From positions 4,774,001 through 4,838,000 of the forward strand of contig NC_064677.1 of assembly GCF_023278565.1 (NCBI RefSeq): 64,000 bases of DNA, read 5' to 3'. The stretch comes from Colletotrichum lupini. Lineage: Eukaryota; Ascomycota; Sordariomycetes; Glomerellales; Glomerellaceae. Shown here in pieces: positions 13,957 to 25,482 of this stretch. A model generated the notes under the pieces. The model searched no databases. It was not told the DNA's origin and saw nothing but the letters and a program-made list of their open reading frames with translations. Position 1 is the stretch's first letter. The number at the start of each line of letters is the position of its first letter. Made by a program: the position numbers and the translations under genes.

Positions 13957-13985
13957 GCGGCGGCGGCGGCGGCGGCGACGGCGGT
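13957..13985 (+). repeat. CGG trinucleotide repeat
   Basis: About eight consecutive CGG-type triplets with one interruption (GACGG). They would read as polyarginine in one frame. Simple repeat in non-coding context. Confidence 0.85.
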
Positions 13986-15700
13986 GTACGGGGTACATAG
14001 AAAGGCCGGAGATCGACTTTGTTCCAGCCACATTGCTTGAGCGCGTAACCGTCATCCCCTCGGTATCGGGGTTTTCTCTCTGTCTCGCACTAGGGTTGAA
14101 AAATGAGATGCCTCATGTGTTTGCCGTAGGCGAAGGCTTCCTGAAGAAACAGGGCTTCCTGGAAGTGGCTGGTGAATGAATGTCGATACTCCTCGAGGCG
14201 ACAGAATGTGATGCCGGCAACAAAGACACACTGTCCCAACTTGGGATAGACTCTACTGAGTTGCGTCGGGTCGGTCGCGATTGGTTTGGCTGGTTGTGCA
14301 AATTCCTCCATTTCCCTCCTGTGCCACCCACCAACGTCGAGGTACGTAGCTTCTCGTAACTGGTCTGTCTGCGTTTGATGGTTGCATCTGCATCAAGAGA
14401 TGGGCAGTCAGTCCAGTGCACCTATTTTTGTGCCTCGAACGCTGGGATTTGAATCATCCTACCCAGCCCAAAGTCTGGCGTCCTTTTGTTCCTCAACAGC
14501 AGGGTCTATTTATAAGCTCCCGTATTGTGCTCTCTTCAGCACGGCGTCTGATACAATGCGAAAGAATGCGGAGGACAAAATCTCGTTTCTTGACATCAAA
14601 AATTGTGCAAATCTTTAGTTGGACGCTCTTCGTATCCCATATAACTTGTAGAAGATGGACCAAGAGTGCGATGGCAGTGAGTTGGAAGTTCGGACGGATG
14701 CCGCGCCGCGGAAGTCTCCCGGGTATTCCTCTATGGAAACCTGAATCCTGACGGGGCCCGAAGAGGGAGCGAAAGCGAAAGGGACGGGCGTCACCTCTGA
14801 AGACGATGGCGGAAGCCCAACGTCAAACACAATCGGAGCTGGGTCCTCGCCAGGCTCGACACGTTATTGGTGGTTTGTTGCAACCGAGCTCAATCTTGTG
14901 GCTCTGGCTAACCGTCTGCTTGCTTTTTCCCAACAGCGCCTCCAGCCCCCATATGCATGGCTGTTTTGGTTTCTCAATGCCAGAGGCGAGTTTGTCGACT
15001 CGTCCCAACCTCCATCGGGCTTCGTCGAATATAGTGTGATGTGACGATCGAAGTTTAGCGGAAAGGACGAACTGCGAAGACCAGATGCAGCAGGCAAGAT
15101 ACAGACGATGTGCGGGCTGGTGGAAATGGGTGGGGATGTGAATACTACCGAGTTAGTGTATGAGACTATGAGTAGGGTGCGCTCGTATGGAGGGTGCATA
15201 TGCATGCAGACAACGTCCCTGCGTGCTCAATGTTTGTCAAAGGTCCATCCACTCAGGCCTTGACATTTGACTCAATGTCATCCGGTTGTCCTGGAATGTA
15301 TTCGACGGGAATCTTATGGCATGGCTGCGGCGCTGGCGTGCTTGATTTTTGGTACTTGAAGTTGGAAGTTGGGCGGGGGTGACAGGGTGAAAGACAAGGA
15401 GGCCCCATTGTGGCTGAGGACGAGGCTGGTGCGTTCCATGGTCGTATGGAAGGCGCACCTGTCAATCCATCTCGTCGCAAAATCGCGACTTCCTCTTCAG
15501 GTAGAAAGAACAGTTGCTATCTTCCTTCCAGATCCCATGTCCTGCCTAGAGAGGAAGGGAGGTGCGTCCTTTCCTTCTGAGGGTCAGGCAGGTAAGGTAA
15601 GGTATCTAAGCCTTAGATGATGCCTTAGGTTCGTAGCTTTCCTTCCATTCGTGACACTGCGTAATAGAGTAGCAACACCTCACTCAGATCCGGTCTCCCT

Positions 15701-18130
15701 ACCTACACAGCACGCACTTGGAGGCGTTTAGTGACGGGATTCGCTTCACGGCCAACGCTTCTTACTGTGTAGATCCGAAAACACAGACAAAGACGGATAT
15801 ACCTACACAATACACTGTCCTTCGACCCCGGGCTTTACACATGGATGAACAGCCCTGCTCCCCCGGCTGTAGGTGTCTTGTATCCTCAACAGCTATATCG
15901 CACAAGCAGTCTTCGACATCTCAACCCTATTGTGATTGTCGCTTTCGACATCAACATTGCCTGGTCATGTCGGAGAATTTGGCATCCCTTCTGGGACGAC
16001 CCGTAGCGGTCCTTGTCGGAGCTAGACCGAAGGAACGGTGGAATTACACTTAAGATTACCTGCTACCACGATGGTACTCTTCCGTCAAGCCGTCCACCAG
16101 AGCCTCGACACGACAATCAGCCACAGCCGAGACACGATTGTGGAAGCGATTCCTAGCATCATGAAGTCCATCTTTGGACCGCCAACGTTGCCAAAAGTCG
16201 CTGTGGTGGGGGTGTCGTTGGCGGTACAAAGAACGCTCAGTCGTCCGTACCTGACCTGCAATTTCTTCGTCTCTCTCCATCCAGCGCCACATAATGTCTT
16301 GGGCTCCGCCTTGGTGGTCGCTAAACAGTCGGTCAGGGAACTCCCTACCCGCGCCCCAGCCGTCTTCTCAACCCAGCCGAGTGGCGCGAAACCGGTCTTG
16401 CCACTGCGTCCTTGGGCTGGGGCCATTGGTACTGGCCAGGGGTGTTGCGGGCCAATGTGTGGGCAGCACTGGCACGCCTGGGAAGTGGGCGTGGCTGCTG
16501 CGGGTGGGCGTCCAAGGGGCGCCGTCCGGCATGGGCTACCCGTTTGGACGGTGAAGAGGGAGCACCAGGCTAGGCCAGGGCCGGCTTCTCCAACGTCGCT
16601 GACAGCCCAGAGAACCCTGGCAAGCCTGGCAGACCCCGCGAAGCTTGAGCGAAACGGGTCTCACTTGACATTGTCAAGGCGAACGGGTTTCCTGAATATT
16701 GAGCTTAAACGGACTAGGTATCGGTCCTCATACGGTTGTTATTACGACGCGGACAAGTTTGATGTCCTCCCCGGCTCAGCCAGACACTTGGAATGAAGTC
16801 ACCACCAGCCTAGAGAACGTGAAGGAACGCTCACCGACCTCCAACTCGACAAGCTGGGGGAGGATGATGACCCTGGTGGCTCTTAAGCTACCCTGAGCTC
16901 TAGGAGCTACCTGGTCGCGTACCCGCTCACAGGGCATACGGGCCTAGGAATCCCAGTATCTCAAGGGCCAACTCGAGCCTTGCGGGTATGCTGCAACATT
17001 TGGCAACGTCTAAACATTCTTTCAACGTCAATCTCCACGTTCGAGGCACTTGTGTATCCATTCCTGCCAGCGACCGCATCTGACGCTGACCGCAGTCTAC
17101 ACAGTATGTCGACGGTGACATGTCGGGCAGCGGACTTCTGTCCCTCATCGTCTCGGGAATTGCAATTTCCTTGCTCATCATACCACGGCAACGCCGTCAC
17201 AAGAAACATTGCAGGAAGAGCGAGTACCACTAGCGTCGCGAGCGGGCGTTCGGATTACTACCCACACAGGTCACAGTGCCATCAAAGATCCACAGAAGCG
17301 CAACAATGCTCAGGGCCCGGCGGCCCCTCCAATCACGCCAGAGGCACTGCACCCCCTTGGACGCGGCACGTAGTCGATGACAAGTCCATCTATCCGTATG
17401 CTATCAGCATAACCTCGCCGACGCTGGCGCATTCCAGAAACATGGATATTCCCTTCATAATCATAGACAAAAGCTGTCAACGGCCACAACGTTTTTCTGC
17501 AACGCCATTCCTGCCACGTTAGTTGCCAGCCCAGCGGGAGTTCCACCAGTCAACGCCACAAAACGGCGGCCAGCCCGGCTAGCAACTATTGCCTCTTCCG
17601 GTATCGTCACGCTTCGGCTCAACGGTGCGGAGCAGCTCGTGGCGATGCTGTCGGCCAGCTCGACCTCTCCATATCGTCTCCAACTCACTGGACAGGATTT
17701 GTGCCGCTTGACGCGTGTGCCAGGATATGATGGGGCCCTAAGTGGAGCCTTTTATCGGCAAAGGAAGACCGGGCTTTTCATGGTCCTTCTAAATCTCATT
17801 TCGTCCCAGTGGACCTTCTGCACATTCGGAAACTTCGAGATGTGCAGCATGTCAGTGCGCACGCATTGCAGGCACCACAAGACTTGTCGGCACCAGGCTG
17901 CGCTGCACGGCCAGGGAGGTGGAGGACCGCAGGAATCAGGGGAGGGGACGAACCAGGACTGTCTGCCCTTGTCCCTCCCTCCCCCCTGTGTCTCTTTGCA
18001 GCCATTCACAAGACGACTGCAGTCCTCGTACCGAGCCATTCGTCCCTCCATGAATTGGTCGCGCAAATCCTTGCAAGCCACGCCGCTCCCAGACTCTAGA
18101 GCCAACCCTGAAAATTGACGACATTCGTTC
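15701..18130 (+). other. Region with possible decayed coding sequence
   Basis: Several neighbouring plus-strand frames here have protein-like stretches that do not join into one gene. At about 17115-17222 a frame reads Gly-Leu-Leu-Ser-Leu-Ile-Val followed by more hydrophobic residues and then Pro-Arg-Gln-Arg-Arg, resembling a membrane segment with a basic stop-transfer flank. At about 17256-17355 another frame reads Pro/Ala-rich sequence ending at TAG. A third frame is open from upstream of 17639 to 18118. These could be exons or remnants of a frameshifted membrane protein gene, or chance. No family is recognised and the strand is uncertain, because the minus strand is also open over 17310-17688. 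Confidence 0.2.
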
Positions 18131-21100
18131 GACGTCACGTTTGTCAAACCATTTGAGCCATGTACTCGACTCAAATTTGACTTCACGTCAAGTTGCTTCT
18201 GCGCTCTAGATCCACAGACTCGGACAGCATTCGACTAACCATCGTATATCGGGCTGTTACGCATAGTCGTCTCGAAAGAAAAGGCGTATCAGGACATGTC
18301 TTCACAACGCCTCGTGACCTTTCGTCTTCAGCCACCACCATTTTATATTGCCCGACTGCCTGGATACAGCGAGGTCTTCGTGACGGCAAGTATTTTCTTG
18401 AGGAACAATGTCTAAACATGAATTCGTGCGCGCTCTTTTGACCCTGACGAACACGTGGTGCATGGTTAATAAACGATTTGTGTGAATATCCGCCAAAGTG
18501 CTTGTCAATCGACTCCGCCAAGCTGGCACAGCACGATATCTCCAAAGATCGCCCAGAAATAACTGTCTCGGCCGCTCATAGTAGCCAGCCTATCACTCAG
18601 GGCGAGCCTGTCAAGCTCCAGACGTTTTCATTCCGAAAAATACCGGTTGACAACTTGGAAATGGAATTCGATAGACCTCATATATAATGAAATATGATAA
18701 AATTTTGGGAAGCAAACGCAACTGGCCCTATGTCATAAAACCAGCCTCAAATGTGGTGAGTGAACGGGAGGCAGTATGGCGCCTTGAATATGATGTATAG
18801 GTGCTCCTCTGTTGCTAGTAAGTATACCCTCGCAACGACTACGTCGGCGCCCTGAAACTATGGCAAATATCACGAGGATCTTGCATATGTCCCGGTCAAC
18901 ACTCTGTCTGCGAGACAGCCTCCATGAGATATTCCAGACATTCACCGATATCCTACGGGTGCCACATGCGTGTAATCCTTCACATGACACGATACGGACG
19001 TTGGCGGAGTGGCAACTCGCCTCAGGGAAAAGTCCATAACGGCCGTCCGAGACAATTCGACTGTTTGCGGAGTGTTTTGGTCCATTTGCTTTCTTATTTT
19101 GAACGTCGCGCGGGAGCTCGGAAGGGACGTGGCCAGATGGGTCCCGTCCCCCGTTTTCCTAATCGTTCATGCGATGCCATGTTGGCAAGCATACGGATAC
19201 CCACGCCAGCCTCCGCGAGCATGCTCGCATGTCTGAAAAGCTCTTTGGGTGGGTAGGGTTTGGGACGTTGCGGCGGTTAACTTTGACGGAACCGACTCAC
19301 CGCCTCCACTGGATCACGACTCAAGACTCGCCTTCACCGCCCGAAGGCGCTGCCGCGCGGCGTCTAGGCCGGTCTTTAAACCACCAACGAAGTGCGGGCG
19401 GTAAAGTTGGTTATGGAGATGTTTTGTTGGAACGGATGATGTACTGGCTTCACTTGAAGTGTTTACCGCGTGGCGAGCTTCGTCACGGTTCCAACGCGTT
19501 TGGAGCTTTTGGGATGGATATGAAAAGATTCATCACATGACTGAGGCTGCATACCCTCGAGCATTGCAATTAGCCCTTACATAGACGTTAATTGAGAGTA
19601 GTAAAGTTGGTAACGTGAAGGCCGGCATCAAGAAGAGGCTATGTCTCCATGTTTCATTTATCGACTACTCTTGCGGCTGGCCTCACCTAGGGACTCTGGT
19701 GTCGAGATGTAAGACGGCTCAGATATTCACTGACATGGACATGAAAGTTGAAATTTGCATGAAGCAGACGCCTTATCTACATACATGGGATCTTCTCTGA
19801 TACTAATAGTAGGTAGCACGGCATGAGAGCACGAATCTTCCACGAAGACGAACGATATGACCGCCCCTCGAGGCGTTCCACACCGACCCTCTACTGCAGC
19901 ACCATGGCTGAACCAAATCAATGTCAAGTTCACGAAAGCCCAAACATGATAAGCCCTCACTGAACATGCTTCACTCTACCTCGCACAACTAGCACTGCTC
20001 ATATCGCCCCAATGCCCACAGAACGGTATGTTCCGTGACCTCAACTTGACGTTATCCACAATCTGAGCAGGGGAGGCGCGTAGCAGTGACAGTCCAAAGA
20101 CATCGCGTCCAACTTCCTGGCCAGACCACCCCGGCCATACAAGATCCCACCAGCCGGTTGGATGGAACTCAACCACTCAAACCCGCCGCCATTCTCCGCC
20201 GTTGAAGAGCACCAGCAGGCTCCAGGCCCCCCCCCCCCCCCCTGACACGTTTGCTTTCCTACCGAATGAGGTTTAGAAAGGGTGAGTCTTTGAAAGATTG
20301 GAAAGCAAACCCGTGGATACTTCCCCTTCGCAACTTCCCCCTGCATCATGCAGTGGTATCGGCGACAGGCATCATTCCACTATATTTAGAGGCCATGCGA
20401 GCAGGTCCCAAGGTGCGCGAGAGACAAAAGAGAGAGAGGAGAGGAGAGCGCAAGGTTTCGCCTCCGGTGCCGTTCAGGGAATAATATTTGGGGTGGTATT
20501 TTTCCCTTGGCATGGATATCCATGCCGGTTCTGGATTGAGGTCTCCAAAGCATGGTGCAAGGTTTAAGGCAAGCAAGCAAAAAAGCTGCCGTTAACCTGG
20601 CACAGCCTGGGCACTCCTCCTCACTCTCTCTTTCTCCAATCTCCACGTGGGGGCGCCTTTTTTTCCCCTGATCCTCTACGAATGCACCAGTATCCCCGAC
20701 TGCTGTCTCGATGAAGCAAGTCTCCGGGATAAAGCTATTTTATCATACCTGCCGCCGGGACCTGGGTGTTCGAGAAGCGTCCCGCCGTTGGACCCGTTGG
20801 GGAATGACCCGGCACCAAATCTTGTGAAAGGGCCCATTGGAAGTGGAAACGGGCTTGGGTCCTCGTAAATACCCAGTGGTACCTTATTCGAGAAGACTCG
20901 AGGCAAGCCTATAGCTATAGGATGTAGGTACCTATAGCAGAGGGAGCGCTATTGAAACCCTTGATGGGCAGAAAGCCATTTGTGTGGAACAGTCCCGGTT
21001 CGGGTAACCAGGACTGCGACCTCTTCGGCGTGGAGAGGGCGGCGCACGCGGTTGACAATGACACCTCGATGTGTGTCGATGCTACTCTACGTCAATGGAA

Positions 21101-22440
21101 GGACTGGAGGGAACATGTCCCTCCATGCCGCCGTACGAAGCGGTGGAAGACCCGCGCTGGAGAAAGGAGAGAGCTCGAGTTGGAGAAACACAAGTGAACA
21201 GGGACCCGGGAGTCGGGGGGGAAGGATTGGGAAGAGGCGGCAGGGAGGTGGGAGGGAATTATAAGGTGGGCACTGGGCAGGAAGTTTACTTGGGGGCTTT
21301 GGAGAGTCAAAGGAGACATGGGAAAAAGGGGTCCTGGGGCCATTCTTGGGGCGAGGTTGAGGCCTGGTCGGCGGTGAGGTGACGATGACACGGGGGACGA
21401 CGCGGTTCGTGGTTCTTTGGGCGGGGCGAAGCGACGCGTTTGGCAGGGTCCCTGGCAGGGTCGAGAGACGCGTCTGGGTTTTTGGGAGGTGAATACGGCG
21501 GTTGTTTGCGAGATGCGAGTTGCAGTGGCCCATGGATTGGGTTGAGACGAGAAAGAATAGAGAGGTTGAAGAATTCGGCAAAAGCCTATAGACATGAAAA
21601 CGAGTTGCTAGCTTGCTTCCGAGGAAATGAAGTAGATTTGCCAGAGTATACATCGTGAGAACCGGTACTTGGTGTTGGAGCTCTAAAGTCCTGTTCATCG
21701 ACTCGGACACTATCTGAGCCTTGAGGACGGCCGAGTTGCAAAGGATTATACTTGGACACCATGCCTGTGATGAAGTTCCTCTAGTTGCAGGTTGACCAGG
21801 GCAACATAGCTATCATGTTGCCGTAAATGTTCTTGTTTCCACGATCACGAGGGCAAGGAATGAGCTCTCTACTGAGCTGCTAGATATGCAGCTTGCTGGA
21901 TTCGTGCGGTCGAAGACCGCCATTCTCGCCGGTCATCATAACCCGGCGTTTTCGTGTTAATGACTGTCTTCCGTGGCCAGCACTCTTCAGAGGGGCAGTC
22001 CATTACAGTATAAGGTTGGATGCCAGCGTGAGAGAGGACGCTGGTTCGCAGAAGTGTGAGAGTCTTGTGAGCTTGGATACAGCATCCCGGCGGCTGCGGT
22101 CGCAGTTGACACTCTCGGTACGATGGACCTCACATACTACGTGATGCCGACGTCAGAAGTCCAGAGGTTGCCAAATGAAAGACGTGACTTCAATATGACC
22201 CCCCGACTATTGCGAACAGAGCTGCCTATACGCCAATTCTTCCGAAACAGTAATTAATGATCAAGAATTGACGACGACCTAAGATACAGCAACGTCCTGC
22301 TTTCATGTAGCTCACAACAATCTAACCGATATGTTGCAATAATATCGAATCATCTGCGATCATCATTGGCCGTTTCTGATCGTTCACCGCCCTTGCCTTT
22401 CGAATCCTCTTCTTTAGCTTTCCACGTCGTGCTCCTGTCT
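18131..22440. other. Gene-poor intergenic DNA
   Basis: No supported gene. A short AT-rich patch lies near 18670-18710. A C run of 16 bases is at 20227-20242, a purine-rich stretch at 20420-20450, and a GTAGGTACCTATAG palindromic cluster near 20885-20940. All open frames are short or overlap in several frames. Confidence 0.45.
20227..20242 (+). repeat. C homopolymer, 16 bases
   Basis: Run of 16 C residues followed by TGACACG, similar to the run at 6784-6800. Confidence 0.85.
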
Positions 22441-22926
22441 TCAACGGTCCTCCGCGGCGGCACGTAATTGTGAATATAGAAAACGTTCAGCCTCTCTCTG
22501 GGTTTCATTCACCGTCGCGGCTTCTTCGGCCTTCGTCCCTCCGACTAGTATACTCTCTGCACTCTTCTCGATGTCCAGCTGTCCTCTCGTCGCCCTAGGC
22601 CCGCGTCGTAATTTCGAAGGTCTCTTTTCTCTCGGGTGTCGTGCGTTCGTTGTACTTCTATCGTAGGGGGTGACTGAATGAATAATGATACATAGCTGAG
22701 GGACAAAGTGAATGAGTCTCGTGGTACCCGCGTCTTGTAGTATTCCTGGAAACGGGGAGAGAAGAGTGCCTCGGTCAAAGATGGTATCCTCAGGATTGCT
22801 CAGTCTGATATCGCTTAAGCGAGCGAGTGATTTGAAAGAGATAAATTTCACTGATACTGAATTAATGCCTGTTCGGGGGGCTGATCTGTCGATTTCGACC
22901 TGCAAGCTTCCACTCATAGTCGTCAT
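22441..22926 (-). CDS. Possible small protein, 161 residues, unknown
   Basis: An ATG-started minus-strand frame of 161 codons has balanced amino-acid composition. Its N-terminal half mixes short hydrophobic and charged segments, and its C-terminal 50 residues are Glu/Ala/Arg-rich and predicted by eye to be helical (Glu-Lys-Ser-Ala-Glu-Ser to Ala-Ala-Ala-Glu-Asp-Arg at the end). No domain or homologue is recognised. It is more protein-like than other frames in the left arm, but it is isolated and its ATG context is unremarkable. A Lys/Arg-rich open stretch in another frame continues below 22441, so a spliced or frameshifted extension cannot be excluded. Confidence 0.35.
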   Translation of the reverse strand: MTTMSGSLQVEIDRSAPRTGINSVSVKFISFKSLARLSDIRLSNPEDTIFDRGTLLSPFPGILQDAGTTRLIHFVPQLCIIIHSVTPYDRSTTNARHPREKRPSKLRRGPRATRGQLDIEKSAESILVGGTKAEEAATVNETQREAERFLYSQLRAAAEDR

Positions 22927-24140
22927 GACTATAAAGTTAGGCAGAACACTTGCTTGACTCCAGAACTAGACGGGACAGCAAGTGTTATACAAGAGCTCTG
23001 GATATCTGGCATCTGACCTGGCGTGGAACCTAGCATCTGCCCACTCTAGGATATGAAGAGTATCCGTGTATTCCAGGGAGACAATCTACACGATACTTGC
23101 TTCACCGACGCAGCTATATCTTCTCAATGCCCCGGGACTCTCCGCAAGGAATCTTACACGCGTGGGTCTTATTCCTCCATCTTCAACGACGACGTCCTTA
23201 TCCAGGAGACGCAGAGCAAGAGGAGATCCTTTACGTCAAAAAGTTGCAATTTGTTCAGACTCAAGCCCGTGAAACATGTACCTAACCCGCTCATATCCTG
23301 CCGTGGCTTGAGTGCGTGAATGAAAGCATACCAAGAATTTCTATCCAGTGTATCACTTCGATGGGTATTCTCGTCATGTCTCTGGGCAGTACTATTTATG
23401 TCTCGGCGTCCAAGACAAAATCTACATCCCGCCACTCAGAAAATGCAAACATCGTAGACGGGAGGACTCCGAACTGCTGAAGACTGCTGAAATCACAAAT
23501 ACCTTATGGATAATTCAAGAATTTGGGCGACGTACAAGGGGCACAAGTTCCGTATGTGGGATTCAATCCTCTCAAGAGCATGATACCTTTCGTTTAGATA
23601 TCAAAAGCCACACCATGCTAAAAGACCAGACCTCCCAACGTTGACTCTGCGCATTACATAACATCTCAAGCAGCACTCGGCAGAATTCTTCAGGTATAGC
23701 AATCGTTCAAGTCATCAGAGATATCGATGTAGCAGCAAGTCGCTGCGAACTTGAAGGGGAAGCACCTGTTTTGTTCGCTACTGTCAAGGTGACGCTTATG
23801 ACGGACATACCCGAGAGCGAAGAATGGCTACGCGCACAGATACCTCTTTCACAAACACCATTCCAGTGACATCACGTATTTCAACTCCCAGATTCAAGGT
23901 AATGATAACGACACTCAAGACTTTGAGCCGTGAGCGTGGATCGTCAAAGGCTGGCTTCAGCGAGTGTCTCCGGTCGTAAGCCACGCCTGATTTCAAGCTA
24001 CCTATTCGCATGGCGTACCTCTCACGGAAGACCACTTGTCATACAGGCTGCATCTGCAGTCTCCAATCTCATATCCTACAACACCGCACCCGCCTCTATC
24101 AACACGACCTCATCCTTCAGCAGTTGACACATCACACCTC
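22927..24140. other. Intergenic DNA downstream of the reductase gene
   Basis: Frames of up to 98 codons occur on both strands (23053-23319 and 23348-23644 plus, 23169-23435 and 23796-24035 minus) with no recognisable motif or splice linkage. This stretch contains the 3' flank of the minus-strand enoyl reductase that ends at 24141. No gene is supported. Confidence 0.45.
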
Positions 24141-25482
24141 TCACGTCTCCCCAAAAACAAAAACCCCCTTGCCCTTCCTAAACCCACCAAGCGTCCCCTG
24201 AACGGCACTCTGCAAAAACCCCTCCTCAGTACCCCAGCTCCAAGGAACCTCTTCGACAGGGACATCTTTAAACCTGCCCTCCCTGATCATCCCCAACACG
24301 TCCCCAATCGCAAACTTCCTCCCCGTAGGATCCCTCTCGTTCCACTTGCTCAACCAGAACCCGACAAACCTGATATCCTTGAATATCAACAACCCCGTAG
24401 GCAGCATGACGGGCTGCCTCGCCATCCCGCCGTACGAAACCATCGTCCCGCTCTCCCCCAAACTCCTCGCCACCGCCGTCGCCGATTTCCCGCCCACGCA
24501 GTTCAACCCGAGCCCGACCTGCTCCCTCCCTCCGCGGGTCAGCTCCGCAAGCCGATCCCGCCACTCCCTCGCCAGAAACTCCTTCTCCGTCACCACGACG
24601 GTGGCGCCCAACCCCGTCAACTCCTCCTTCAACGCTTCCGTCTCGGCGGGCGTCTCCCTTTCCCGAATGACGTTGATACTCCTCAACCCCCACAACTTAC
24701 CCAGTTGCACCGCCGCCCTTCCAACACCGCTATTCGCCCCATTCTGAATAAACCACCCGCCACTCCCCGGATCAAGAGCCTTCATGCCCCCATCGCTCCC
24801 CGCACGAATCTCCCCCGGCCCGTACGTCCTCAAAATCCGGTACGCCGTACACGGGTTCACGCTAACCGTCGCAACCTGCGTAGGGGTCAACCCTTCCTTG
24901 CTAACCTTCATCACATCCTTCGACTCAGCGACAGCGTGCGTGCGCCACGTCCCGAACGAGCTGGCGTTGGGAATCACCCAGTCGCCCTTGCTCAGCCCGG
25001 AATCCTTGGATCCCACGGACACGACCTCGAAGACGCCCTCGTTTCCGGGAATCGCAGAGGGTTCGGGCGTGCCGATGAGTTGCGTAAAGGGGGGTTTGGC
25101 GCCGTACGTGCCCTGAATGGTGTTGATGTCGGCCGGGTTGATGGGGGCCGCGAGGGCGCGCAGGAGGACGGCGGAGGAGGGGATCGAGGGGGAGATGGAG
25201 TGTGTGTGTAGTCTGTTTTCGTAAGTGTCAGTTTTGTCTCTATTCGTTTGGACGGTGGGTGATAAGGCGGACTACGTACTGCAAAACGTCGCTGGGCTCG
25301 CCCTCCTTGGAGAACACGAGCGCCTTGGCCTGGGTATACCCGTACGGACCGGACTTGTATCGTCGCGCAACATGGGGGAGGAGGTACTGCGCCGCCGCCG
25401 TTCGGCCCGCAGCCGGTCGCAGCACCGAGGTCAGCGGCCGAAGCGCCGTCGTCGCAGTATTTGTGCGCAAGCTCGCCGCCAT
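24141..25482 (-). CDS. etr1: Mitochondrial trans-2-enoyl thioester reductase (ETR1/MECR family), two exons
   Basis: Catalyses the NADPH-dependent reduction of trans-2-enoyl-ACP/CoA, the last step of mitochondrial type II fatty-acid synthesis. The CDS is join(25482..25280, 25212..24141) on the minus strand, giving 424 residues. The 67-base intron has a GTACGT donor, a CTGAC branch-type sequence and a CAG acceptor, and joins the frame exactly. Residues 1 to about 42 are rich in Arg, Ala, Thr and Leu with no acidic residues, as in a mitochondrial presequence. The MDR-family motif Asn-Pro-Ala-Asp-Ile-Asn-Thr-Ile-Gln-Gly-Thr-Tyr follows, containing the expected catalytic Tyr. The nucleotide-binding Rossmann stretch Gly-Ala-Asn-Ser-Gly-Val-Gly-Arg-Ala lies near residue 200, and the ending Gly-Lys-Gly-Val-Phe-Val-Phe is family-like. 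Length fits the family. The start is the first ATG of exon 1. Confidence 0.93.

Larger units (their letters stand above)
10001..15700. other. Gene-poor intergenic DNA
   Basis: No gene can be supported. There are two simple repeats, a GATGGCGATG-type trinucleotide-rich tract at 10703-10780 and a CGG run at 13957-13985. Several minus-strand frames (11421-11996, 11993-12541, 13201-13464, 13474-13731) are open for 85 to 190 codons but have no recognisable motif, and no credible introns join them. The two at 13.2-13.7 kb have the most protein-like composition and could be remnants of one decayed gene, but this is weak. Confidence 0.45.

Noticed and set aside
14425..14470. Minus-strand B-box-like GATTCAAATCC suggesting a tRNA
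   Set aside because: The flanking T-stem halves do not pair and no A box lies at the right distance.
16038..16796. 252-codon plus-strand open frame
   Set aside because: No domain, erratic composition, and no splice link to neighbouring frames. Kept only as part of the possible decayed region.
24036..25211. 391-codon plus-strand open frame
   Set aside because: It is antisense to the enoyl reductase exon 2 and translates to Pro/Arg/His-rich sequence, the usual mirror of GC-rich coding DNA.
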